The notes under the pieces: model-generated
The model's database searches: none
Seen by the model: the letters and a program-made list of their open reading frames with translations, nothing else
What the model was told of the DNA's origin: nothing
Translations under genes and position numbers: made by a program
Shown: positions 1 through 7,557 of the stretch, in pieces
Numbering within the stretch: position 1 is the stretch's first letter
How the letters are laid out: the number at the start of each line of letters is the position of its first letter
NCBI GenBank assembly: GCA_017619585.1
Contig: JAFZSA010000011.1
Location: forward strand, 62,001 to 126,000
Source: Bacteroidaceae bacterium
GTDB lineage: Bacteria > Bacteroidota > Bacteroidia > Bacteroidales > Bacteroidaceae
Length of the DNA stretch: 64,000 bases
Direction of reading: 5' to 3'

Positions 1-42
1 ATTATATATATGTGTATGGGGTACTTCAAAAGCTTGCGGCTT

Positions 43-1047
43 TCATTGTTCTTTATCCTTGTTTTCCAACAGGGCCTTTACGGCTTTGTCAAAGTCGCTT
101 TCCAGAAGTCGCATCTCTCGCTCACGATAAATTTCAAACTCCTGTTCTGCTTTTTTTATGGCTTCCTCGTGCGATATGCTGCCATTGCCTTCAAGAATGT
201 TCTTCCGCAGTCTGAGTATCTGATCATCTAAAGCCTGTATCCAGTCTGCCATAGTCATCGGATTCTGCTCCAAAGCCTGAAACTCAGCATAGTCCAAGAA
301 CTGTGATGTCAGCAGGTTCAGGCGCTGTAGCTCAATTTCCGTTAGATAGTTCTTGGCTATCTTTACATCATCACGCGTCACGTAGTTTCCCTTGAAATTT
401 GTCATTCCCACAAAAGGCTTCTCGTTGTCTACACGTTCATAGATAAGCTCTGCTGCAGTATGCTCGTGTACGGCATAGTGCATCTTGTTCTGCACGGTGG
501 CAAAGAACAACTTCGTCATCTTAGAACGTGGGTCATAATCCGTAGAAGTAGCGTAAATGTCTGTTACTTGCTGATAGAAGTTACGCTCGCTGCTACGGAT
601 ATCTCGAATGCGTTGCAGCAGTTCCTTGAAGTAGCGATTACCGCCCTGCTTCAAGCGCTCATCATCCATCGTAAATCCTTTTTGGATATATTCATGCAAC
701 AGTCTTGTTGCCCAGCGACGGAAACGAACAGCTATGGGTGACTGAACACGATAACCAAGGGCGATGATGACGTCCAGGTTGTAGTGTAAAACTGTATGAG
801 TCTGCGTTTTGCCCTCTATAGCGCCATGGGGAGTGGTTGTTCGGAATTTCCGAACAACCACTTCTTTGTCTAATTCCTTGTCAGCAAAGATGTTTGTCAG
901 ATGTTCGCTGATATTCGATTTGCTCGACTGGTAAATTTCTACCAATTGTGCTTGCGTCAGCCACACATCCTCATCAGCAAACAGCGTATTCACACAGAGT
1001 TTGCCTTCTTCATCCTTATAGAGTATCAGCTTGTTTTCTTTGTTCAT
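43..1047 (-). CDS. rhuM: RhuM family protein
   Basis: 334-residue protein of the RhuM family, named after a gene in a Salmonella pathogenicity island; its biochemical role is not established. The N-terminal part (about residues 28-60, VWLTQAQLVEIY) resembles a helix-turn-helix or antirepressor-like segment. The family core is clear: RFRRWATRLLHEYIQKGF from residue 108 and MDDERLK near residue 127. The C-terminal half is charged and helical. It is monocistronic with its own good promoter at 1116-1146. Such genes are usually accessory, and this one lies between a repeat island and the window edge on the 3' side of tRNA-His, which suggests an island boundary. Family call is firm; function is unknown. 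Confidence 0.85.
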   Translation of the reverse strand: MNKENKLILYKDEEGKLCVNTLFADEDVWLTQAQLVEIYQSSKSNISEHLTNIFADKELDKEVVVRKFRTTTPHGAIEGKTQTHTVLHYNLDVIIALGYRVQSPIAVRFRRWATRLLHEYIQKGFTMDDERLKQGGNRYFKELLQRIRDIRSSERNFYQQVTDIYATSTDYDPRSKMTKLFFATVQNKMHYAVHEHTAAELIYERVDNEKPFVGMTNFKGNYVTRDDVKIAKNYLTEIELQRLNLLTSQFLDYAEFQALEQNPMTMADWIQALDDQILRLRKNILEGNGSISHEEAIKKAEQEFEIYREREMRLLESDFDKAVKALLENKDKEQ

Positions 1048-1115
1048 CTTTCTATTATTTATACCGCCCCCGCGCTCAGGAACACGCCTTGGCGTACGTA
1101 TAACGATATATATTG

Positions 1116-1146
1116 CAAAAATACGAAGAGAATCTGAAACGGCAAA
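1116..1146 (-). promoter_or_regulatory. Promoter of rhuM
   Basis: On the minus strand TTTG (1146-1143) is followed after 19 bp by TATTTTTG (1123-1116), an exact match to the Bacteroidota primary sigma pattern TTTG-N19-TAnnTTTG. The leader to the ATG is about 65 nt. Confidence 0.7.
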
Positions 1147-1200
1147 AAGGTTTTAAGAAAAAAGTGCTTCAGGATGACCTTTCATCTACTCCGACCTACA

Positions 1201-1270
1201 TTTGCAGACTCCTCGAGCCTGCACGTGCAGACTCCCGGGTATAACACGTGTAGACTCCCGAGGCTGCAAC
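1201..1270. repeat. Tandem ~23-bp repeat block 1 (GCAGACTCC type)
   Basis: Three units of 24, 23 and 23 bp begin at 1201, 1225 and 1248, each carrying (T/G)GCAGACTCC or its close variant. Short perfect dyads alternate along the block: CTCGAG centred at 1214.5, GCACGTGC at 1224.5, CCCGGG at 1236.5 and ACACGTGT at 1247.5, about 11 bp apart. No ORF of note is present. Confidence 0.8.
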
Positions 1271-1344
1271 ACGGCCTTTCTCTGTTAGAGATACGGCATG
1301 TTGCTGTCAGAGAAACGGCCTTTCACTGGTAGCGAGACGGTAAA
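1271..1344. repeat. Tandem 22-bp repeat block 2 (ACGGC...CTGnTAG type)
   Basis: ACGGC or ACGG recurs at 1271, 1293, 1315 and 1337, exactly every 22 bp. Each unit holds an imperfect dyad; the first is TCTCT-GTT-AGAGA centred at 1285. Units differ at several positions, so the array is old or has been selected for structure and not sequence. Confidence 0.85.
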
Positions 1345-1369
1345 TAGGTCAGAAGTACCTAAGGAGTTC

Positions 1370-1406
1370 CTCATATTTACCTCATATTTACCTCATATTT
1401 ACCTCA
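1370..1406. repeat. Three tandem 11-bp repeats (CTCATATTTAC)
   Basis: CTCATATTTAC occurs perfectly at 1370, 1381 and 1392 and a fourth copy starts at 1403 but diverges. The 11-bp period is half the 22-bp period of the neighbouring blocks. Confidence 0.95.
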
Positions 1407-1428
1407 AGGTTCAAAAGCAAGGGGTAAA

Positions 1429-1490
1429 CAGGGAGCAAAACACGTGTTTGCAGGGAGAAAGACTAGGGTTTGCAGGGAGCGAAACGGCAT
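1429..1490. repeat. Tandem 22-bp repeat block 3 (CAGGGAG type)
   Basis: CAGGGAG occurs at 1429, 1451 and 1473, exactly 22 bp apart. The first interval contains the dyad ACACGTGT, also seen in block 1, and the last unit runs into GCGAAACGGC, which resembles block 2. The blocks therefore look related. Confidence 0.85.
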
Positions 1491-1495
1491 CTTGC

Positions 1496-1591
1496 CAGAT
1501 TCGGGCGCCCGCCCTTACATATTGGGGCGGCCGCCCGCATATCTGCGAGCGGGCGGCCTGATATGTGCGAACGCCCGCCCGAATCTGAAAA
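1496..1591. repeat. GC-rich 92-bp imperfect palindrome built of 22-bp units
   Basis: The ends CAGATTCGGGCG (1496-1507) and CGCCCGAATCTG (1576-1587) are perfect inverted repeats. Inside, GGCCGCCCGC (1529-1538) pairs with GCGGGCGGCC (1549-1558), and ACATAT (1518) with ATATGT (1561), all nearly concentric. The same sequence also reads as four 22-bp units starting at 1504, 1526, 1548 and 1570 with shared CG and ATAT columns. It is far richer in G+C than the surrounding DNA. Confidence 0.85.
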
Positions 1592-1636
1592 ACAACACCT
1601 AATCTACTATTCTATAAGACAGAAAGGATGGTAAAC

Positions 1637-1665
1637 AAAAAAGCCTTGGAAAATCCAAGGCTTTT
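1637..1665 (-). terminator. Terminator of tRNA-His
   Basis: AAGCCTTGGA (1641-1650) and TCCAAGGCTT (1654-1663) form a perfect 10-bp stem with a 3-nt loop. On the minus strand it is followed by a run of T (1642-1637). It starts 2-3 nt after the tRNA 3' end. Confidence 0.9.
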
Positions 1666-1666
1666 G

Positions 1667-1741
1667 GGTGACTAGTGGGACTCGAACCCACGACATTCAG
1701 AACCACAATCTGACGCTCTAACCAACTGAACTATAGTCACC
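1667..1741 (-). tRNA. tRNA-His (GTG)
   Basis: The minus strand folds into a full cloverleaf: acceptor GTGACTA/TAGTCAC, anticodon loop with GTG, and T loop TTCGAGT in a GTGGG/CCCAC stem. The extra G(-1) at 1741 faces the C73 discriminator at 1667, the identity pair specific to tRNA-His. CCA is not fully encoded. It decodes CAC/CAU. Its 3' end points to the repeat island and rhuM. Confidence 0.97.
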
Positions 1742-1783
1742 ATCTTAGTGAGCGCCTGAGAGCATATCTCTCATTTGCGAGTG

Positions 1784-1815
1784 CAAAGGTACTACAATAT
1801 TTTGTTTCTACCAAA
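1784..1815 (-). promoter_or_regulatory. Promoter of tRNA-His
   Basis: Minus-strand TTTG (1815-1812), 20-bp spacer, TACCTTTG (1791-1784): a consensus Bacteroidota promoter about 43 bp upstream of the mature tRNA 5' end. Confidence 0.8.
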
Positions 1816-1834
1816 CTATTGGCGACCTTTTTTA

Positions 1835-2707
1835 TCAATAATATAACTTTTCTCCTGCAGCAAGGGTATTTTGCATGAGCATACAGATGGTCATGGGCCC
1901 TACTCCACCGGGAACGGGAGTGATATAAGAGCAGAGAGGAGCAACATTCTCGAAGTCCACATCGCCACTCAGACGGAAGCCGCTCTTGCGTGTTGCATCA
2001 GGAACACGGGTGGTGCCGACATCTATAATGGTAGCGCCGGGCTTGACCATATCTGCCGTTACAAAACCGGGCTTGCCAATAGCAGCTATGATGATGTCTG
2101 CCTGCAGGCATTCCTCCTTGAGGGTCTTGGAACGACTATGACAAACCGTTACAGTAGCGTCCACACCCTTCTGCATCATTAACTGTGACATAGGCTTGCC
2201 CACGATATTGCTTCTGCCCAGAATGACGCACTTCTTACCACTGGTCTCTACATTATAACGGCGTAAGAGTTCCAGAATGCCCTTGGGTGTAGCAGAGATA
2301 AAGGCAGGCAAACCTATGGCTACCCTACCCACATTGATGGGATGGAAGCCGTCTACGTCCTTACGGTAGTCAATAGCCTCTATGACCTTCTGCTCATCAA
2401 TATGCTTGGGCAAGGGCAACTGCACAATGAAGCCATCTACATCAGCATCCTCGTTCAGGCGCTGAACCTGAGCAAGAAGTTCTGCCTCTGTGATATCGTC
2501 CTCGAAACGCAATAGGGTGCTCTTGAAACCACATACCTCACAGGCAAGAACCTTGTTCTTAACATAAGTCTCACTACCACCATCGTGGCCTACCAGTATG
2601 GCAGCCAGATGAGGGCGCTTGCCTCCAGCAGCAACAATAGCTTCTACTTTCTCTTTTATCTCTGCCTTGATAGTGGCAGCTGTCTCTTTTCCGTCAATAA
2701 GTTTCAT
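1835..2707 (-). CDS. folD: Bifunctional methylenetetrahydrofolate dehydrogenase/cyclohydrolase
   Basis: FolD interconverts 5,10-methylene-THF, methenyl-THF and 10-formyl-THF with NADP+, feeding purine and formyl-Met synthesis in the cytoplasm. The 290-residue length is normal. The catalytic Y48-x3-K52 pair lies in [14 protein letters not shown], the family signature PLPKHID is present, and the NADP-binding GRSNIVGKP follows in the second half, with [10 protein letters not shown] near the C-terminus. It follows ffh in the same direction, separated by a C-rich hairpin and heptad repeats (2721-2800), so co-transcription is possible but not certain. Confidence 0.97.
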   Translation of the reverse strand: MKLIDGKETAATIKAEIKEKVEAIVAAGGKRPHLAAILVGHDGGSETYVKNKVLACEVCGFKSTLLRFEDDITEAELLAQVQRLNEDADVDGFIVQLPLPKHIDEQKVIEAIDYRKDVDGFHPINVGRVAIGLPAFISATPKGILELLRRYNVETSGKKCVILGRSNIVGKPMSQLMMQKGVDATVTVCHSRSKTLKEECLQADIIIAAIGKPGFVTADMVKPGATIIDVGTTRVPDATRKSGFRLSGDVDFENVAPLCSYITPVPGGVGPMTICMLMQNTLAAGEKLYY

Positions 2708-2720
2708 AATATGGTCGAGA

Positions 2721-2750
2721 CCCCACCCCGACCCTCCCGAGGGAGGGAGA
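2721..2750. repeat. C-rich hairpin element, copy A
   Basis: CCCCACCCCGACCC is followed by CCCTCCC and GGGAGGG arms (2732-2738 and 2741-2747). The same motif recurs at 56207 and 59944. It sits between ffh and folD and directly abuts heptad repeats. Confidence 0.85.
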
Positions 2751-2760
2751 TAGAGCTTTG

Positions 2761-2800
2761 GGTTATTGGTTATTGAATTATGGTCTTTGAATTTTGAATT
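2761..2800. repeat. Degenerate heptanucleotide repeats downstream of ffh
   Basis: From 2762 the sequence reads in 7-bp steps: GTTATTG, GTTATTG, AATTATG, GTCTTTG, AATTTTG, AATT. The last unit overlaps the ffh stop codon (2799-2801). The period is the same as in the heptad arrays near 5119, 41373, 56510 and 59979. Confidence 0.7.
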
Positions 2801-4160
2801 AAACTTTCGGCATTCCCCCTGGCAAAGAAGGCATCTTACCCTTCATCATCTTAGCCATCTGGGCCATCTTGCTGTTATTGGTAACAAGCTTCATCATCTT
2901 ACGGGTCTGGTCGAACTGCTTGATAAGGCGGTTAACCTCCTGAATATTAGTTCCGGAACCCTTGGCAAGACGCATACGACGACTGGTATTCAAACACTCG
3001 GGGTTGGTACGCTCCTTGGGAGTCATAGAGAGGATAATAGCCTCTATACCCTTGAAGGCATTGTCATCAATATCCACATCCTTGAGCGCCTTACCTACAC
3101 CAGGAATCATACCGGCAAGATCCTTGAGGTTACCCATCTTCTTGATCTGCTGAATCTGAGCATAGAAGTCGTTGAAGTCGAACTGGTTCTTCTGGATCTT
3201 CTTCTGAAGGCGGCGTGCCTCTTCCTCGTCGTACTGCTCCTGAGCACGTTCAACAAGAGAGACTATATCACCCATACCCAAGATACGGTCAGCCATACGA
3301 CTGGGGTGGAAGGCATCAATAGCCTCCATCTTCTCGCCCGTACCCACAAACTTGATGGGCTTGTCAACCACAGTACGGATACTGAGGGCAGCACCACCAC
3401 GGGTATCACCATCCAACTTGGTAAGGATAACACCTGTATAGTCAAGGCGCTCGTTGAACTCCTTGGCTGTATTGACGGCATCCTGACCTGTCATGGCATC
3501 AACAACGAAGAGAATCTCGTCGGGCTGAACAGCATCACGGATATCCTGAATCTGCTGCATCAGCTCCTCGTCGATAGCCTGACGACCGGCTGTATCCACA
3601 ATCAGCACGTCATGTGCCTTGGCCTTGGCCTGCTGGATAGCATTCCTGGCAACACTGACGGGGTCTGTAGCGCCCTCCTCCATATAAACGGGAACGCCTA
3701 CCTGCTCACCCAAGACGCGCAACTGCTCCATAGCGGCAGGACGGAAGGTATCACAGGCAGCCAAGAGAGGATTCATGTGACGCTTCTCCTTGAGCATCTT
3801 GGCCAGCTTACCACTCATGGTGGTCTTACCAGCACCGTTCAAACCTGCCATCAGGATGATGGCGGGATGACCCTTGAGCTGCATGTCGGTAGTCTCGCCA
3901 CCCATCAGGGAAGCCAGCTCGTCATGCACAATCTTGACCATCAACTGCTGAGGCTTAACGGCTGTAAGCACGTTCTGGCCCAGTGCCTTCTGCTTTACGG
4001 TATCTGTAAAGTTCTTGGCAACCTTGTAGTTGACGTCGGCATCAAGGAGTGCACGACGTACATCCTTCAGCGTCTCGGCAACGTTAATCTCGGTAATCTT
4101 GCCTTCACCCTTCAGTATCTTAAAAGACCTTTCAAGTCTCTCGCTTAAATTTTCAAACAT
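2799..4160 (-). CDS. ffh: Signal recognition particle protein Ffh
   Basis: SRP54-family GTPase that binds signal sequences of nascent chains with the 4.5S RNA and targets them to FtsY and SecYEG. Its 453 residues match the family. Order: N domain (1-95), G domain with P-loop GLNGAGKT (106-113), DTAGRQ and [10 protein letters not shown] motifs, then the methionine-rich M domain from about 300 ending in a Met/Gly/Pro tail. No 4.5S RNA gene was recognised in the window. Downstream is a heptad/hairpin element, upstream the YqiA-like esterase, same strand. Confidence 0.98.
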   Translation of the reverse strand: MFENLSERLERSFKILKGEGKITEINVAETLKDVRRALLDADVNYKVAKNFTDTVKQKALGQNVLTAVKPQQLMVKIVHDELASLMGGETTDMQLKGHPAIILMAGLNGAGKTTMSGKLAKMLKEKRHMNPLLAACDTFRPAAMEQLRVLGEQVGVPVYMEEGATDPVSVARNAIQQAKAKAHDVLIVDTAGRQAIDEELMQQIQDIRDAVQPDEILFVVDAMTGQDAVNTAKEFNERLDYTGVILTKLDGDTRGGAALSIRTVVDKPIKFVGTGEKMEAIDAFHPSRMADRILGMGDIVSLVERAQEQYDEEEARRLQKKIQKNQFDFNDFYAQIQQIKKMGNLKDLAGMIPGVGKALKDVDIDDNAFKGIEAIILSMTPKERTNPECLNTSRRMRLAKGSGTNIQEVNRLIKQFDQTRKMMKLVTNNSKMAQMAKMMKGKMPSLPGGMPKV

Positions 4161-4198
4161 CTTCTTTTATACCTTATATATATTATATGCGTTATTTC

Positions 4199-4801
4199 TT
4201 ACTTCTGAGACGGCAACTGCAGTATCTGCTCTACCAGAGGCAGGACTACACGTGAGAGCACCTTGTCATTCAGGAAATGCTCGCCCTCGAAGAGCCTCAT
4301 CTGCCCAGTTCCATAGTTCTTCTTGAAATCTGCCTGACAGTTTACCAACTTGTCCTGTGTACCAAAAAGCCCCCACACCAACTGCTTCTCCTGTGGTGTG
4401 ATGCCCTGGAAAGAACATTTCTCCACCTGCTGAAACTCGCTGATGAGTGGCTTGTCCACTTTGAAGTCCGTAGCACCATCCTGACGCTTGTTTCTGAACT
4501 CACGCCTTCCCAAACCACGGAACGTAAGCAGACGTGCCATATGGAAGGAGGGATTCACCAGGATACGGGGGATGCCCCTTAGCTGCTCGGCATACATAGC
4601 GCCCATGCTGGTGGCTACAATGATATCCGGCTGCTCTGTCTGCACAAGGTCGGCAAGCATTTGCTGAGCCTGGAGCGGAGAGACAGGGATATCAGGACTC
4701 TGCACCATGACATCACGTCCGTACAGCAGATTACGCATAGTAGTGGCTGTGCCAGTACTGCCTGCTGATGCAAATCCGTGTAAGTAAAGAACCTTCTTCA
4801 T
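4199..4801 (-). CDS. YqiA/UPF0227-like alpha/beta-hydrolase (putative esterase)
   Basis: 200-residue single-domain alpha/beta hydrolase similar to the YqiA/YcfP group of small esterases of unknown physiological substrate. The oxyanion-side motif LHGFASAG starts at residue 7, and the nucleophile elbow is ATSMG with Ser65, an A-x-S-x-G variant of GxSxG. A late His (EGEHF) could complete the triad. No signal peptide, so cytoplasmic. It has its own probable promoter at 4828-4859 and precedes ffh by 38 bp. Fold assignment is good; substrate is not inferable. Confidence 0.8.
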   Translation of the reverse strand: MKKVLYLHGFASAGSTGTATTMRNLLYGRDVMVQSPDIPVSPLQAQQMLADLVQTEQPDIIVATSMGAMYAEQLRGIPRILVNPSFHMARLLTFRGLGRREFRNKRQDGATDFKVDKPLISEFQQVEKCSFQGITPQEKQLVWGLFGTQDKLVNCQADFKKNYGTGQMRLFEGEHFLNDKVLSRVVLPLVEQILQLPSQK

Positions 4802-4827
4802 CTGTGGTGCTATCTTATTTAATGGCG

Positions 4828-4859
4828 CAAAGGTACAACATTTTCAAATAATAGACAAC
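4828..4859 (-). promoter_or_regulatory. Probable promoter of the YqiA-like gene
   Basis: Minus-strand GTTG (4859-4856), 20-bp spacer, TACCTTTG (4835-4828). The -7 box is consensus, the -33 box has one mismatch. Leader about 22 nt. Confidence 0.55.
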
Positions 4860-4866
4860 ATCTTCT

Positions 4867-5826
4867 TTATTTCAGATTACTGATGCACAGCCTTAAGCTG
4901 TCTGTCCAATATGGTATGGCAACAGAAAAGGTCTGCTTGATCTTTGTCTTATCCAAAACGCTGTACGACGGACGTGTTACAGGACTGGGAAACTCTGACG
5001 AATGGCAAGGCTGGACATCGCAATCCTTCTGCCCTGCATACTCCTGAATCATCTTAGTGAAATCATACCAGCTGCAGACTCCCTCGTTCGAAAAATGGTA
5101 GACGCCATTTTTTGAAAAGTTGAGAGTTGAGAGTTGAGAGTTTAGAGTCAGTGTATAGTCGTTGAGGATTACGGCAATGGCTTTGGCAAGGTCGTAGGCG
5201 TAGGTGGGAGTGCCTGCCTGGTCGAAGACGACCTTGAGCTGGGGCTTGGAGGCGGTAAGGCTGAGCATGGTCTTGCAGAAGTTCTTGCCAAACTCGCTAT
5301 ATAGCCATGCTGTACGTATAATGACATGCTGGCAACCTACGGCCTTAATGTTCTGCTCGCCACAAAGCTTGGTGTAGCCATATACACCTGTGGGAGTACC
5401 CTGCTGATCTTCGCGGCAAGGAATATTATAGGGCTCCTTGCCAAAGACATAATCAGTAGAGATATGAACCAACAGGCCGTTTGCCTCCTTCATGGCTACA
5501 GCCAGGTTCTCCGGAGCTTTGGCATTGAGCAACATGGCCAGGTCCTGATTACCCTCGGCAGCATCCACATTGGTATAAGCCGCACAGTTTATAATAACCT
5601 GAATCTGATTCTGTTCTACAAAGGCACGAATGGCAGCAAGGTCTGTTATATCAAGACGGGAGGTTTCTGTACAGACATCACTGCCGGCTAACTTGTGAAG
5701 CATGGAGACAGACTCTTGACTGGCATCACATACATCCGTAAAGAAATACCTGTCTGCAGAACCTTTGGCAACGATACGCATCTCGTTGCCTAACTGCCCG
5801 TTTGCACCTGTTACAAGAATATTCAT
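4867..5826 (-). CDS. rfbD: dTDP-4-dehydrorhamnose reductase
   Basis: RmlD reduces dTDP-4-keto-rhamnose to dTDP-L-rhamnose with NAD(P)H, the last step of the pathway. The start chosen is the ATG at 5826 (MNILVTGANGQLG), giving 319 residues; an upstream in-frame ATG would run into rfbB. The Rossmann G7-x2-G-x2-G motif and the catalytic YGYTK are present. Odd: between NDYT and NGVYHF lies a low-complexity segment (LTLNSQLSTLNFSK) encoded by heptad repeats at 5119-5153, which I would not expect in the family. The gene follows rfbB by 7 bp in the operon. Confidence 0.95.
   Translation of the reverse strand: MNILVTGANGQLGNEMRIVAKGSADRYFFTDVCDASQESVSMLHKLAGSDVCTETSRLDITDLAAIRAFVEQNQIQVIINCAAYTNVDAAEGNQDLAMLLNAKAPENLAVAMKEANGLLVHISTDYVFGKEPYNIPCREDQQGTPTGVYGYTKLCGEQNIKAVGCQHVIIRTAWLYSEFGKNFCKTMLSLTASKPQLKVVFDQAGTPTYAYDLAKAIAVILNDYTLTLNSQLSTLNFSKNGVYHFSNEGVCSWYDFTKMIQEYAGQKDCDVQPCHSSEFPSPVTRPSYSVLDKTKIKQTFSVAIPYWTDSLRLCISNLK
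5119..5153. repeat. Heptanucleotide repeat (GTTGAGA) inside rfbD
   Basis: GTTGAGA at 5119, 5126 and 5133, then GTTTAGA at 5140 and a degenerate GTCAGTG. The array is intragenic and keeps the rfbD frame open, coding for an Asn/Ser/Leu-rich stretch. Confidence 0.9.
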
Positions 5827-5833
5827 ACGATAT

Positions 5834-6967
5834 TTAACGTCCTTTGTACATGTTTTCGTAGTAAGACTGGTAGTCGCCAGAGGTGACATTATCCAGCCAC
5901 TCCTCATTATCAAGATACCACTTCACGGTCTTCTCAATACCCTCCTCGAACTGCAGAGAGGGCTCCCAGCCCAGTTCCTTCTGCAACTTGGTAGAGTCTA
6001 TAGCATAGCGTGCATCATGACCCAGACGGTCTGTGACGTAGGTAATAAGGTCGAGGTCGGCACCTTCAGGACGACCCAGCAGACGGTCGACAGTAGCAAT
6101 AACGGTCTTGATGATGTCTATATTCTTCCACTCGTTGAAGCCACCGATATTATAGGTCTCTGCAATGGTACCCTTATGGAAGATGGTATCAATAGCACGG
6201 GCATGATCTACAACATAAAGCCAGTCGCGCACGTTCTCTCCCTTGCCATAAACGGGCAGAGGCTTGCGATGGCGGATATTGTTGATGAACAGAGGTATCA
6301 ACTTCTCGGGGAACTGGTAAGGACCATAGTTGTTACTACAGTTGGTAACAATAGTGGGCATACCGTATGTATCATGGAAGGCACGGACAAAGTGGTCTGA
6401 ACTTGCCTTGGATGCTGAATAGGGAGAGTGAGGATTGTACTTGGTAGTTTCATAGAAGAAATCCTTACCATAAGCCAGGTGATGCTCGCCAGAAGAAGCC
6501 TTGGTAGTGAAAGGAGGCTCAATACCCTCTGGGTTAGTCATCTCCAGGGCTCCGTACACCTCGTCGGTAGAGATATGATAGAAACGCTTGCCCTCATACT
6601 TCTCAGGCAGGGACTCCCAATACAGTTTAGCAGCCTGAAGCAGACTCAAGGTACCCATGACATTGGTACGGGCAAAAGTAAAGGGATCCTTGATAGAACG
6701 GTCAACATGTGACTCTGCTGCCAGATGGATGATACCATCAATCTTCTCGTCCTGCATGAGCTGGTAGAAGGCATCAAAGTCACAGATATCCATCTTAACA
6801 AACTTGTAATTGGGCTTGTCCTCGATGTCCTTGAGGTTAGCCAAGTTACCTGCATAGGTCAACTTGTCCAAGTTGATGATGTTGTACTCGGGATACTTGT
6901 TCACAAAAAGTCTTACAACGTGAGAGCCAATGAAGCCGGCACCACCAGTGATAACGATATTTTTCAT
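5834..6967 (-). CDS. rfbB: dTDP-glucose 4,6-dehydratase
   Basis: RmlB converts dTDP-glucose to dTDP-4-keto-6-deoxyglucose using tightly bound NAD+. The 377 residues carry TGGAGFIGSHVV at the N-terminus, the active-site STDEVYG segment and the short-chain dehydrogenase pair in SPYSASKAS (Tyr-x3-Lys), plus the substrate region TNCSNNYGPYQFPEKLIP. Slightly longer than the 350-360 residues usual for the family. It starts 2 bp after rfbC ends. Confidence 0.97.
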   Translation of the reverse strand: MKNIVITGGAGFIGSHVVRLFVNKYPEYNIINLDKLTYAGNLANLKDIEDKPNYKFVKMDICDFDAFYQLMQDEKIDGIIHLAAESHVDRSIKDPFTFARTNVMGTLSLLQAAKLYWESLPEKYEGKRFYHISTDEVYGALEMTNPEGIEPPFTTKASSGEHHLAYGKDFFYETTKYNPHSPYSASKASSDHFVRAFHDTYGMPTIVTNCSNNYGPYQFPEKLIPLFINNIRHRKPLPVYGKGENVRDWLYVVDHARAIDTIFHKGTIAETYNIGGFNEWKNIDIIKTVIATVDRLLGRPEGADLDLITYVTDRLGHDARYAIDSTKLQKELGWEPSLQFEEGIEKTVKWYLDNEEWLDNVTSGDYQSYYENMYKGR

Positions 6968-6969
6968 GA

Positions 6970-7548
6970 TTATAACTTGTTTAGGGGTTCTACATTATAT
7001 TCAAAAGGACTGTCGAAGTCCTGAAGCAACAGATGCTTGGTATCCTTCTCGCTGAGAATGGCACTCTCTACGGGAATACGCCAGTCAATTCCGAGGGACT
7101 GATCCAGGATAGAGATTCCGTCATCTGCCTGCGGAGCATAGAAGTTGTCGCACTTATACTGGAAGACAGCAGTCTCTGAAAGAACAGAGAATCCATGGGC
7201 AAAGCCATGAGGGATGAAGAACTGAAGGTGATTCTGCTCTGAAAGCTCAACAGCTACGTGCTGACCGTATGTGGGTGAACCCTTACGGATATCAACGGCA
7301 ACATCCAATACCGTTCCCTTCACGCAACGTACCAACTTGCTCTGGGTATAAGGGGGGCGCTGGAAATGAAGTCCGCGCATTACTCCATAAGAGGACATAG
7401 ACTCGTTGTCCTGAACAAAATTCACCTTTCCGACCTTTTCCTCAAAATCACGCTGGGAAAAGGACTCAAAGAAATACCCACGCGCATCCTCGAACACCCG
7501 TGGCTTGATAATCAGAAGACCTTCTATTGCTGTCTTTATTATTTCCAT
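6970..7548 (-). CDS. rfbC: dTDP-4-dehydrorhamnose 3,5-epimerase
   Basis: RmlC, a cupin dimer, epimerises C3 and C5 of dTDP-4-keto-6-deoxyglucose. 192 residues, normal length. The cupin contains RGLHFQRPPYTQSKLVRCVKG (catalytic His and Lys region) and FIPHGFAHGF. It sits 9 bp after rfbA and 2 bp before rfbB, so translation is probably coupled with rfbB. Confidence 0.97.
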   Translation of the reverse strand: MEIIKTAIEGLLIIKPRVFEDARGYFFESFSQRDFEEKVGKVNFVQDNESMSSYGVMRGLHFQRPPYTQSKLVRCVKGTVLDVAVDIRKGSPTYGQHVAVELSEQNHLQFFIPHGFAHGFSVLSETAVFQYKCDNFYAPQADDGISILDQSLGIDWRIPVESAILSEKDTKHLLLQDFDSPFEYNVEPLNKL

Positions 7549-7557
7549 TTCAATATA

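Noticed and set aside
1201..1591. CRISPR array
   Set aside because: Repeats are contiguous 11-24 bp units with no constant repeat/variable spacer structure, the unit changes from block to block, and no cas gene is near.
1496..1591. Integron attC site
   Set aside because: It is a near-symmetric palindrome with no recognisable core-site GTT/AAC pair or unpaired-base pattern, and no integrase or cassette genes are visible.
2766..4148. 460-codon plus-strand open frame opposite ffh
   Set aside because: Antisense shadow of ffh: Leu/His/Thr-rich translation, no family match, while the other strand encodes a complete Ffh.
5827..5913. N-terminal extension of rfbD
   Set aside because: It overlaps the rfbB end; the Rossmann start MNILVTGANGQLG is the family N-terminus.
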